From: an uncultured Collinsella sp.
Lineage (GTDB): Bacteria > Actinomycetota > Coriobacteriia > Coriobacteriales > Coriobacteriaceae
Assembly: GCA_900554455.1 (NCBI GenBank)
Contig: USHT01000059.1
Location: forward strand, 1 to 6,934
DNA length: 6,934 nt
Reading direction: 5' to 3'
Each line of letters opens with the position of its first letter. The stretch's first letter is position 1. Shown one piece after another: positions 1-6,459 of this stretch. A program made the position numbers and the translations under genes. Under the pieces are notes generated by a model. It was not told the DNA's origin, did no database searches, and saw nothing but the letters and a program-made list of their open reading frames with translations.

Positions 1-4
1 TTGA

Positions 5-60
5 AACTAAGTACGGGGACCTGCCCAAGCCGTCCTGCTCGATCGCCCTTGTGGCGTTAG
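5..60. repeat. Copy 1 of a diverged direct repeat
   Basis: This is one of two similar units in the non-coding left edge. Both begin with AACTAAG and end with the identical 18-bp block TCGCCCTTGTGGCGTTAG (here 43-60), with a CT(G/A)CTCGA segment just before that block. The middle has diverged. Inside the conserved block CGCC and GGCG can pair around a 5-nt loop, so each unit can form a small hairpin. The repeat is seen directly; its function is unknown. It could be a dispersed intergenic element or part of a longer array extending left of the window. Confidence 0.6.
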
Positions 61-109
61 TGTCGGAAAAATAAGACGTTGCTTTTTGCCCCCTGCGGAA
101 AGATTGGAG

Positions 110-169
110 AACTAAGCCCTCGTCCCTCCCAGGTTGACCTACTCGAGGTCGTCGCCCTTGTGGCGTTAG
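110..169. repeat. Copy 2 of a diverged direct repeat
   Basis: This is the second copy of the unit at 5-60. It starts with AACTAAG and ends with the same perfect 18-bp block (152-169), offset 109 bp from the first. It lies 24 bp beyond the stop codon of the minus-strand HAD gene, so it would be in that gene's 3' untranslated region if transcription reads through. On the minus strand GACCT and AGGTC inside the unit can also pair. The 49 bp between the copies (61-109) are AT-richer and show no gene. Confidence 0.6.
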
Positions 170-193
170 GACTGCGAATTTGGGATGGGAGGG

Positions 194-817
194 TTACTTG
201 GTTGTTAGGGTTAGTAGGTCGTTGGGGGTTTTGAGGTTGTAGGTGGCGTTTGGGATGTCTTGGTGTGATCCCCATGCCGCTCTGGCAAAACTGACCCCTG
301 CTGAAGTTGCGCATTGTTCGTCGTAGACGGTGTCGCCAACGTAGACGACGTTGCCAGGATTCGCGCCCGTACGTCGGAGATATTCGAGCATGGGTGCGGG
401 TGCGGGTTTGTGTTCGGTTGTGTCTTCGACAAGGATGATGTGTTCAAAAAACTTATCGAAGCCAAGGGGTGCAATTTCGTCTGTGTATTCGTCGCGCGCA
501 CGTGAGGAGACGATGCCAAGTTTGCAGCCGTTGTCGGAGAGTGTTGCGATAACTTCGTGCAAGCCGGGAAACACGCTGATGGTGCTTTTAAAGCTGGCGG
601 CAACTTGGCACCAGCGATCCAGCGTTGCCTGTGAGTAGATCCCAAGTTTCTCAAGGGCATCCTTGCCGGGTATGCCGAGGGCAAATTCAAGCTCGTGTCG
701 GGGGAGCGTTTTGCCGGTTTCTTCTTGGACAATCTGGCCAAGCGATGACAGCACGCTTTCTTCTGTATCTGCCAATGTCCCATCAACGTCAAACACGATA
801 TAGTCAAAGTACTTCAT
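194..817 (-). CDS. HAD-superfamily phosphatase, phosphoglycolate phosphatase-like
   Basis: This 207-residue soluble protein has all four HAD motifs. Motif I is DVDGT at residues 10-14, with D10 the expected nucleophile and D12 the acid/base. Motif II is in IVSS at 102-105, with S104 the likely residue. Motif III is K137 in HKPAPAP. Motif IV is GDTVYD at 161-166, with D162 and D166 as magnesium ligands. Residues about 16-82 form a helical C1-type cap, the pattern of the Gph/PpaX/beta-phosphoglucomutase branch. Length is normal for that branch. It should be a Mg-dependent phosphatase on a small phosphorylated metabolite in the cytoplasm. Phosphoglycolate, pyrophosphate and sugar phosphates are all possible and sequence alone does not decide. 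The ATG is supported by an AGGAG about 7 nt upstream. It follows the AraC-family gene on the same strand with a 56-bp gap, so co-transcription is plausible. Confidence 0.93.
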   Translation of the reverse strand: MKYFDYIVFDVDGTLADTEESVLSSLGQIVQEETGKTLPRHELEFALGIPGKDALEKLGIYSQATLDRWCQVAASFKSTISVFPGLHEVIATLSDNGCKLGIVSSRARDEYTDEIAPLGFDKFFEHIILVEDTTEHKPAPAPMLEYLRRTGANPGNVVYVGDTVYDEQCATSAGVSFARAAWGSHQDIPNATYNLKTPNDLLTLTTK

Positions 818-873
818 ATAGTAGCTCCTATCCGTTGTTTGCCTGCAAGCTTGATGCAGTGACAGAAGAAGGG

Positions 874-1812
874 CTAGCGGGATTTCTGCCTGGTACTATC
901 GAGATTCTGCCTCGCTGCTCGATAGCTCGAAGGAGTGCATCCCATTTGTTCTTTAAATACCTGGCCAAGATGGCTTGCTGTCGCAAAGCCGCATTGGCGC
1001 GCGACTGTCTGGACCGTTCGCGTGGTGTGTGCCAAAAGTTCGCAAGCACGGTTTACGCGGTATGCGCGCAGATATGCCGCCGGGGTCGTTCCTGCGCAAG
1101 CTTCGATAATGCGGTAACACTCTCTTTCGCTTACGCCGGCTGCAGATGCTATCTGGGGCACATCTACAGCGGCTGCATAGTTTGCGCGGATAAAGTCCAG
1201 GATTGCCTTGAACTGTACGTCGCGGCTGGTCATCCAAGAGGCGTTGTCGGAGGAAAAGAGCGGTTCGGCCTTGGCGTAAATCTGAATCCAGAGCTCTGAC
1301 AAGCTATTCCGAAGCGCCATCTCGTTCTGCGGCCGTTGAAGGTCGTGGTTAAAGGAACTCTTTAGCAAATCGATAAAGGGCATATCGTCGGGGTTGGTGG
1401 GCGACCATTTGAGCACATCGACGCCTCGACATTGCAGTAATGGATTGATGTAGCGCTTTTGGAGACGTCCCGCGGGATCGCCGAGCATCGACGGCTGAAA
1501 GATATGCAACATTTGAATGGCCGGTGCCGAATTGGGTGATTGCAGCGTGCTGTGCAAAACGCCGCCGTTGATAAAGCCGGCGGACCCTTCCTCAAAGCGC
1601 ACGTGTTCATGAGCCGCGCGCGTTCGATAGTCAATCGCTCCCTGCTCCATGTAGAAAAGCTCGACTTCGGAATGCCAGTGCCAGGGGACGGAATTGCCCG
1701 GATAGCGAGCGAATTCTGCGCGTTCGGCAATATAGGGCCAGTCTTCGGCGGTCTCGGGAAACGCTTCCTCGCGTCCTCCGCGGTGCAATTCTATGTGATC
1801 CATGTTTCGCAT
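874..1812 (-). CDS. AraC-family transcriptional regulator with N-terminal cupin
   Basis: This 312-residue protein has the classic two-part AraC layout. The N-terminal half has a cupin sensor signature: PWHWHSEVELFY at residues 43-54 and a later FEEGSAGFINGGVLHS stretch at 73-88, which should form the ligand-binding barrel. The C-terminal residues about 200-300 hold two helix-turn-helix units. The first is around 217-238 (VPQIASAAGVSERECYRII) and the second around 267-288 (VQTVARQCGFATASHLGQVF), followed by the family's typical ending GCTPSSYR. It is a DNA-binding regulator that probably senses a small molecule. The ligand cannot be named. The HAD phosphatase 56 bp downstream is the obvious candidate target besides autoregulation. 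I chose the ATG at 1812. A second ATG lies three codons in, at 1803. Neither has a clear Shine-Dalgarno site, and a -10-like hexamer lies just upstream, so translation may be leaderless. Confidence 0.93.
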   Translation of the reverse strand: MRNMDHIELHRGGREEAFPETAEDWPYIAERAEFARYPGNSVPWHWHSEVELFYMEQGAIDYRTRAAHEHVRFEEGSAGFINGGVLHSTLQSPNSAPAIQMLHIFQPSMLGDPAGRLQKRYINPLLQCRGVDVLKWSPTNPDDMPFIDLLKSSFNHDLQRPQNEMALRNSLSELWIQIYAKAEPLFSSDNASWMTSRDVQFKAILDFIRANYAAAVDVPQIASAAGVSERECYRIIEACAGTTPAAYLRAYRVNRACELLAHTTRTVQTVARQCGFATASHLGQVFKEQMGCTPSSYRAARQNLDSTRQKSR

Positions 1813-1818
1813 GGCATC

Positions 1819-1824
1819 AGTATA
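1819..1824 (-). promoter_or_regulatory. Possible -10 element of the AraC-family gene (leaderless)
   Basis: On the minus strand the hexamer TATACT (5 of 6 matches to TATAAT) ends 6 nt before the ATG at 1812. With usual spacing the first transcribed base would be the A of that ATG, giving a leaderless mRNA. This fits the missing Shine-Dalgarno site. No good -35 hexamer is seen 16-18 bp upstream, so the call rests on one hexamer and its position. Confidence 0.35.
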
Positions 1825-1837
1825 AAGCGCGATGGGC

Positions 1838-2047
1838 TTAGATTGCTCTTGCCTGTTCGGGGAACGCCTTGTCTAGAGATGCTTGGAGCTTTTCGAATGA
1901 TGCTCGCAAGTTGAGGCTCTGATTGGTTGACCGGTTGGTTTTTGTGGTGGGGGAGTCGAGGAGGCCGTTTCTCTGTGTCGGGGGGAAGGAGAAAAGGTTT
2001 GCATATTTTAGGGATGGCTGCTGTGTTGCGTCATTGGAAGAATGCAT
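1838..2047 (-). CDS. Doubtful small ORF, 69 residues, no recognised family
   Basis: I do not recognise this ORF. It runs in the same direction as the AraC-family gene and stops 25 bp before it. The predicted peptide is rich in Asn, Gln, Ser and Thr in its first two thirds, with no signal peptide or membrane segment. It ends with a plausible amphipathic helix (FEKLQASLDKAF, about residues 51-62). A GAGGAGG lies on the minus strand at 2064-2058, 10 nt before the ATG, slightly farther than ideal. Third-position GC is only modest, so codon use does not support it strongly. The AraC -10 candidate lies just beyond its stop codon. It may be a small gene, a leader ORF, or chance. Confidence 0.2.
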   Translation of the reverse strand: MHSSNDATQQPSLKYANLFSFPPTQRNGLLDSPTTKTNRSTNQSLNLRASFEKLQASLDKAFPEQARAI

Positions 2048-2066
2048 GCTTATGCGGCCTCCTCGA
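1956..2066. repeat. 12-bp perfect inverted repeat with 87-bp spacer
   Basis: TCGAGGAGGCCG at 1956-1967 is mirrored exactly by CGGCCTCCTCGA at 2055-2066. The right arm holds the GAGGAGG that could serve as Shine-Dalgarno site for the doubtful small ORF on the minus strand. If that region is transcribed, pairing of the arms would hide the site. The arms could also be two binding sites in opposite orientation, or a coincidence. Function is not known. Confidence 0.4.
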
Positions 2067-2300
2067 TGTCCACCAAAAGGTTGCGCACGGGGTGTGCTGC
2101 TAGGTCCGGTGCGTTGGCAGTATTATGCCGCGGTCGTTGCAAAGAAGCGCTAAAGAAAGGCTTAATGAGGTTTGCAATTACGATGAAACTGCAGGTCAGA
2201 GGTACTGAGTAACACTCTTGTAAGGTTTTGAGCTTAAGGGCTTTCTAAGGTTTGTGATGCGGATGTGGCGCGCGCGTGCGGGACCTGTGAATGGCTTGTT
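2067..2300. other. Intergenic stretch with no supported gene
   Basis: This stretch lies between the 3' end of the NUDIX-Vsr gene and the right arm of the inverted repeat. I see no tRNA, rRNA or convincing ORF. On the minus strand a TAATAC hexamer at 2125-2120 could be a -10 element for transcription toward the AraC gene, but no good -35 accompanies it. TAAGGTTT occurs twice (2221-2228 and 2246-2253). I find no hairpin with a T-run that would make a convincing terminator for the NUDIX-Vsr gene. Confidence 0.5.
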
Positions 2301-3290
2301 TTAGCGCTGCGGGGTCGCGGCACGAACTTGCTCGATGACCTTTTCCATCGTGGCGTCGATGCAGTCTTTTTTGAGCTCGCATTCCCAGATGGTTATGGGC
2401 GTCCAGCCCATTTCGGTAAGCGCTGCCACGGCGGCGCGGTCGCGCTCGACGTTGCGACGGAACTTTGCCTCCCAAAACTCAACGTTGCGCTTGGGCTGGC
2501 TGGGCTTGCACTTGGGGCAGCGGTGCCAAAAGCAGCCGTTGACGAAGATGGCGATCTTGCGGCCGGGGAAGGCGATGTCGGGCTTGCCGGGAACCTTCCA
2601 TTCCAAGCGATAACCCGTAAGGCCCGCTGCGCGCAGGTGCTGTCGTACGAGCAGCTCGGGCTTGGTGTTGGCGCGCTTGTTGCCCTTCATGGACTTTTTG
2701 ATGGCGGCGCGACGGCGCACGAGCTCACGCTCGTCAGCGGAAAGGTCCGAGGTGTCGATGCCGTCCAGCAGGCCGGGCTTGGGACGCTTCTTGCTGCGGC
2801 GCTTAGATGTGCGCTTGGGTTTGGCGGCAGGCTCGTCAGCCGTTGCGGTCTCGGCGTCGTTGGTGCTGCCGTTGGCCTCAAGCCGGTCTTCCTTCAGCTC
2901 AATCAGGGCATCAATGAGCCCCTTGTCGGCGGGCATCCACTCAACGGTGGCAAGCGAGGTGCGCGGAATCCAGCGGATATCGAGCTGGCGGTCATGCTTC
3001 TGGGGTTCATCGGATTCATCGGCGAGCGAGCAGTAGTAGCACTCCATGGAGAGATGAAAATCGGGGTAGTCATACTCAACGGTATAGAAATCGCGCAGGT
3101 TGGTGACTTTTACCTGCAGCTCTTCCATGAGTTCGCGGCGTACAGCGTCTTCGGGCGTCTCGCCGCGCATGAGCTTGCCACCGGGGAACTCCCAAAGTCC
3201 CTGCATGTCGCCGTAGCCGCGCTGCACGGCAAGTAGCTCATCGGATCTTTCCTTGCGAATGATCCCAGCGGCAACATGAACAGTCTTCAA
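2301..3290 (-). CDS. NUDIX hydrolase fused to Vsr-type mismatch endonuclease
   Basis: This 329-residue protein joins two domains. Residues 1 to about 132 are a MutT/NudG-like NUDIX domain with a near-complete Nudix box at 38-60: G38, E44, R52-E53, E56-E57, with Q59 where Gly is usual. It should hydrolyse damaged or modified nucleoside triphosphates. A polar linker follows, with a strongly basic patch at 157-172 (KPKRTSKRRSKKRPKP). Residues about 185-325 match Vsr, which nicks DNA beside T:G mismatches left by 5-methylcytosine deamination. Seen there are TKPE (209-212), PGKPD with D238, NGCFWH (251-256), NVERD with D284, and IWEC with C304. C253, C258, C261 and C304 could bind zinc. The residue aligned to catalytic His64 of E. 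coli Vsr is Asn251. I chose the TTG at 3290: GAGAGGA lies 6 nt upstream and the NUDIX fold begins there. The open frame continues farther upstream only as the antisense of the ABC gene. No cytosine-5 methyltransferase gene is in the window. Confidence 0.9.
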   Translation of the reverse strand: MKTVHVAAGIIRKERSDELLAVQRGYGDMQGLWEFPGGKLMRGETPEDAVRRELMEELQVKVTNLRDFYTVEYDYPDFHLSMECYYCSLADESDEPQKHDRQLDIRWIPRTSLATVEWMPADKGLIDALIELKEDRLEANGSTNDAETATADEPAAKPKRTSKRRSKKRPKPGLLDGIDTSDLSADERELVRRRAAIKKSMKGNKRANTKPELLVRQHLRAAGLTGYRLEWKVPGKPDIAFPGRKIAIFVNGCFWHRCPKCKPSQPKRNVEFWEAKFRRNVERDRAAVAALTEMGWTPITIWECELKKDCIDATMEKVIEQVRAATPQR

Positions 3291-3296
3291 CAGGAG

Positions 3297-3303
3297 TCCT
3301 CTC
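3297..3303 (-). promoter_or_regulatory. Ribosome binding site that fixes the TTG start of NUDIX-Vsr
   Basis: On the minus strand GAGAGGA lies 6 nt before the TTG at 3290-3288. It matches the 16S anti-Shine-Dalgarno well, and no ATG nearby in this frame would give a full NUDIX domain. It supports a start at 3290 rather than any upstream start in the same open frame. Confidence 0.7.
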
Positions 3304-3337
3304 TCGATATCAACACGTGGCAGGCTAGCTACCCGTA

Positions 3338-3355
3338 CCTTACACAACGGTAAGG
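3338..3355. promoter_or_regulatory. Inverted repeat, possible BceR-type operator
   Basis: CCTTAC (3338-3343) and GTAAGG (3350-3355) form a perfect 6-bp inverted repeat with a 6-bp centre. Within it TTACA-CAAC-GGTAA (3340-3353) matches the reported BceR-type consensus TNACA-N4-TGTAA at all but one fixed position. It lies about 85 bp before the ATG of the BceA-like ATPase, a suitable place for an activator. A further GTAAG follows at 3361-3365. Promoter hexamers here are weak: TATAGA at 3401-3406 and TAGACT at 3412-3417 are the best -10 candidates and neither has a good -35, as expected for an activated promoter. The repeat is visible; its role is inferred from the neighbouring operon. Confidence 0.4.
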
Positions 3356-3438
3356 CAAGCGTAAGCCATATCGATGGTAGCCGACTCGTCTTCTTGCGAC
3401 TATAGATGCCGTAGACTAATTGCAAGAAAGGACTCGGT

Positions 3439-4224
3439 ATGCAAACCACGCACATGGCGACTCCGGTACTGGAGGTCGCGCATCTCGAAAAGGTATATGG
3501 GGCGCTGGGCAACGTGACCCGCGCGCTCAACGACGTCAGCTTTACCGTCAACCGCGGCGAATTTGTTGGCATCATGGGCGCTTCGGGCTCGGGCAAGTCG
3601 ACGTTGCTCAACTGCGTCTCGACCATCGATAGTGCTACAAGTGGCATGATCCGCATTAACGGCCAAGACGTAACACGCATGAAGCAGGCTAAGCTTTCGC
3701 AGTTCCGCCGCGAGGAGCTCGGCTTTATCTTCCAGGACTCCAACCTGCTCGATACGCTCACGGCACGCGAGAACATCGCCCTGCCGCTCACCATCGCCCG
3801 CGCAAACTCGGCAGAGATCTCGACCCGCGTGCAGGATGTGGCAGCGCGCCTGTCCATCAGTCAGGTGCTCGACAAGTATCCCTACCAGATGTCCGGCGGT
3901 CAGCAGCAGCGCGTTGCCGCGGCTCGCGCGCTCGTCACCGACCCCACCATGATCATGGCCGACGAGCCCACCGGCGCCCTCGACTCCAAAAGCGCCCGTC
4001 TGCTGCTCGAGAGCCTGGAGGCCCTCAACCGCCGCCTGCGCGCCACCGTGCTCATGGTCACGCACGATAGCTTTGCCGCCAGCTACACGAGCCGTGTGCT
4101 GTTTATTCGTGACGGCAAGATCTTCACCGAGCTGCGCCGCGGCGACACCGACCGCCGAGAGTTCTTCGACCGCATTATGGAGGTCGTTGCCATGATGGGC
4201 GGTGAGGGCTCCGATGCTCTGTAA
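3439..4224 (+). CDS. ABC transporter ATP-binding protein, BceA type
   Basis: This 261-residue nucleotide-binding subunit powers the permease encoded next. All ATPase motifs are intact: Walker A GASGSGKS at 47-54, Q-loop Gln99, signature MSGGQ at 151-155, Walker B MIMADE at 171-176 with catalytic E176, D-loop GALD at 179-182, and switch His209. The FQDSNLLDTLTARENI stretch (98-113) and DEPTGALD are typical of the MacB/LolD/BceA group, which drives FtsX-like permeases. About 30 residues after the core (227-261) form a charged tail. The ATG at 3439 has AAAGGA about 7 nt upstream; a second ATG at codon 6 is less well placed. The stop codon overlaps the permease start by 11 bp, so the two are translationally coupled. 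Family knowledge points to antimicrobial peptide resistance. The actual substrate cannot be read from this subunit. Confidence 0.95.
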   Translation: MQTTHMATPVLEVAHLEKVYGALGNVTRALNDVSFTVNRGEFVGIMGASGSGKSTLLNCVSTIDSATSGMIRINGQDVTRMKQAKLSQFRREELGFIFQDSNLLDTLTARENIALPLTIARANSAEISTRVQDVAARLSISQVLDKYPYQMSGGQQQRVAAARALVTDPTMIMADEPTGALDSKSARLLLESLEALNRRLRATVLMVTHDSFAASYTSRVLFIRDGKIFTELRRGDTDRREFFDRIMEVVAMMGGEGSDAL

Positions 4225-6415
4225 ACTCGCTTGGGGCAACGTCCGCCGCGCCGGCCGCGACTACCTCGTTTACTTGTTGACGCTCACCCTGGGCGTCACG
4301 GTCTTCTATGCCTTTAACACCATCTCGATGCAGGTCGACATCGCCGGCATCGATGAAGAGGGCTTGGCGCAGGTTATGGGCAGCATGCTCGGCTACCTGA
4401 CGTACTTTTTGGCTGGTGTCATGGCCTTTTTGATGGTGTATGCCAATAACTTCATCATGAAACGCCGCAAAAAGGAGTTTGGCCTGTACCAGGTGCTCGG
4501 CATGGGGCGCGGGCGCGTCGCCACGATCATGGCGCTCGAGACGGTGATTGTCTCGGTGGTGGCCTTTGTCGCCGGCATTGTGCTGGGTGTGGGACTCTCC
4601 CAGCTCATGACGTTCTTTACGGCCTCGCTCTTTAAGACACAGATCGCCAATTTCCACTTCTTTTTCTCGATGCATGCGTTCAATCTGACCCTTGCCTGCA
4701 TGCTCGTAATGTTTGTGCTCACGCTACTGCTGAACCTCCGCGCCGTGCGTCGTACCAAACTCATCGAGCTTATGGGTGCCGAGCGTCGCAACGAGAGCAT
4801 CAAGACACGCAACCCCTGGATCGCGATTGCCATCTTTGCCGTGGGTGCGGTGCTTGTGGGCGTGGCCTATTACCGTCTGCTACGTGATGGGTTCCCGCTA
4901 ACCGCGACGGACAGCAAGCTGCAAGAGGCCATGAACCAGTTTGGTATTACGACCGCTATGGTTACCGTGGGCACCTTTGCCCTGTTCTGGGGACTCTCGG
5001 GCATGCTCATCAAGCTGCTGCAGAGCCTGCGCGGCGTGTATTGGCGCGGCCTCAACATGTTTACCGTGCGCCAGCTTGCGGCCAAGGTCAACACGGTGTG
5101 CTTTTCGATGGGCGTCATCGCGATGCTCCTGTTTTTGGCCATCACCTCGGTGACGTGCGGTATGTCGATTGCCAATGTGATGAACGAAAACCTGGAGCGC
5201 TATAACCCTGTTGACGTGTCTCAGACGTATGTCTATTACACGCCCGATACGCTCGACTACTACAAAGAATATGTCAATCCGTCTGAAGCCGACCGCATGG
5301 TGCTAGCCGATACAACGGTCGATTTGTACTCCGCATGGCACGGCAAGGGCAAGTCGGCGGACAACAACGACGAGACCGGCAAGAAGGTCAATATCGCCGA
5401 TGTTGCCGGCGAGCATGTACAGATCGATTCGTATCTGAGTTACCCGTTTGGCGGTTCGGATCCTTCGGTGACCCCAAGTGAGATGTGCAAGATCATGGGC
5501 GAAAAGCTTCCCAAGGCGTTCGGGGGTAGCAATGCCGATGCGATGGGTCTGTTTGTGACGCCGGCAAGTCAGTACAACAAGCTGCGCCAGATGATGGGCG
5601 AGGAGCCGGTGCACATTGGTCACGACCAGTATCTGCTCACGTGTGATATGGGCGGCGAGCTGGTCGACCTGTACACCAAGTATATGGCTGGCGGCCATAC
5701 CCTCACCTTGGGCGGGCATGAGCTCAAGCCCGCAACCGATAAGTCGGACAAGGACACGGCGGCCATCGCCAACTCGACGATGGGCAGTAATCCGGGTACC
5801 GTCGTCGTTGCCGACGAGCTGTTGTCCCAACTTAATCTGCAGCCGTATTCCAGTAGCCTGCTCGTTAACTACAAACAGGGGATGGATACGACCGAGGCAG
5901 ACGAGAGCATTAAATACACTCTGCTCGACAATCTGCTCGTTGACGGCAAGGAGCCGGGGTCGTGGGGAATCTTTATCACACGCTCCGAAATGTACACGCA
6001 AGCAGCGCAGATGAACGGCATGATTAGCTATCTGGCCATCTACATTGGCTTTGTACTGGTCGTTGCGTGCGCGGCGATACTGTCGATCCAGCAGCTCTCC
6101 AATGTGGCCGACGGCAGCCGCAGCTATCGTGTGCTGGCGCAGATCGGCTGTGACGACCGCCAGATTCGCCATTCGGTGATGGCGCAGCAAGCGGTATTCT
6201 TCCTGTTCCCGCTGGCAGTGGGCCTGGCGCACTCCTTTGTGGCACTTAAGGTGATCATCGAGATGGTGAGCACGTTCGGAGATATGAGCATCGGCGGCAC
6301 CGTGGGCCTCACCTGTGCAATCTTCCTGGCAGCATACGGCGGCTACTTCCTGGTGACCTACCTCATGAGCACCGGCATGGTACAAGCTGCCATCGCCACC
6401 CGCTACAGCGAGTAG
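4214..6415 (+). CDS. ABC transporter permease, BceB type (FtsX-like)
   Basis: This 733-residue membrane protein partners the preceding ATPase. Ten hydrophobic segments are visible at about residues 17-37, 57-77, 106-129, 152-175, 201-220, 246-268, 295-318, 603-624, 657-680 and 697-719. Residues about 319-602 between helices 7 and 8 are hydrophilic and should form the large extracellular domain that defines the BceB group and recognises the peptide or its lipid II-cycle complex. The N-terminus MLCKLAWGNVRRAGRDYL and FtsX-like segments around 86-106 and 623-650 fit the family. In well-studied members such pairs free cell-wall targets from bacitracin-like peptides and also signal to a BceS-type kinase. 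I prefer ATG 4214 because GTGAGGG lies 5-6 nt upstream and family members start at this point; an in-frame GTG at 4202 would add four residues. No kinase or response regulator gene adjoins it. Confidence 0.93.
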   Translation: MLCKLAWGNVRRAGRDYLVYLLTLTLGVTVFYAFNTISMQVDIAGIDEEGLAQVMGSMLGYLTYFLAGVMAFLMVYANNFIMKRRKKEFGLYQVLGMGRGRVATIMALETVIVSVVAFVAGIVLGVGLSQLMTFFTASLFKTQIANFHFFFSMHAFNLTLACMLVMFVLTLLLNLRAVRRTKLIELMGAERRNESIKTRNPWIAIAIFAVGAVLVGVAYYRLLRDGFPLTATDSKLQEAMNQFGITTAMVTVGTFALFWGLSGMLIKLLQSLRGVYWRGLNMFTVRQLAAKVNTVCFSMGVIAMLLFLAITSVTCGMSIANVMNENLERYNPVDVSQTYVYYTPDTLDYYKEYVNPSEADRMVLADTTVDLYSAWHGKGKSADNNDETGKKVNIADVAGEHVQIDSYLSYPFGGSDPSVTPSEMCKIMGEKLPKAFGGSNADAMGLFVTPASQYNKLRQMMGEEPVHIGHDQYLLTCDMGGELVDLYTKYMAGGHTLTLGGHELKPATDKSDKDTAAIANSTMGSNPGTVVVADELLSQLNLQPYSSSLLVNYKQGMDTTEADESIKYTLLDNLLVDGKEPGSWGIFITRSEMYTQAAQMNGMISYLAIYIGFVLVVACAAILSIQQLSNVADGSRSYRVLAQIGCDDRQIRHSVMAQQAVFFLFPLAVGLAHSFVALKVIIEMVSTFGDMSIGGTVGLTCAIFLAAYGGYFLVTYLMSTGMVQAAIATRYSE

Positions 6416-6459
6416 GCGACCTAAAGCAAAACAATCGCAGGTTGAGCATAAGTCAGCGA

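Noticed and set aside
43..169. CRISPR array suggested by the repeated 18-bp block
   Set aside because: There are only two copies, 109 bp apart, the similarity extends unevenly beyond the block, and no cas genes are present.
57..314. 85-residue minus-strand open frame at the left edge
   Set aside because: It overlaps the HAD gene in another frame and translates the intergenic repeat; composition is basic and disordered with no supporting ribosome site seen.
625..1299. 224-residue plus-strand open frame
   Set aside because: It runs opposite both the HAD gene start and the AraC DNA-binding domain, and crosses their junction without any recognisable domain.
2265..3236. 323-residue plus-strand open frame
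   Set aside because: It lies wholly opposite the NUDIX-Vsr gene, has no recognisable domain, and its Ala/Gly/Leu-rich composition is typical of a shadow of a GC-rich gene.
3291..3857. Upstream extension of the NUDIX-Vsr open frame, giving a 518-residue product
   Set aside because: This part is the exact antisense of the ABC ATPase coding region and looks like low-complexity shadow protein. The NUDIX fold and a good ribosome site begin at 3290.
4202..4213. GTG at 4202 as the permease start
   Set aside because: It has no well-spaced Shine-Dalgarno site, whereas the ATG at 4214 has GAGGG just upstream and matches the family's usual N-terminus.
3400..4239. 279-residue minus-strand open frame
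   Set aside because: It is antisense to the ABC ATPase, whose motifs are all intact on the plus strand.
5303..6385. 360-residue minus-strand open frame
   Set aside because: It is antisense to the permease, rich in His, Arg, Gln and Ala with no membrane or domain pattern, while the plus strand has a full family match.
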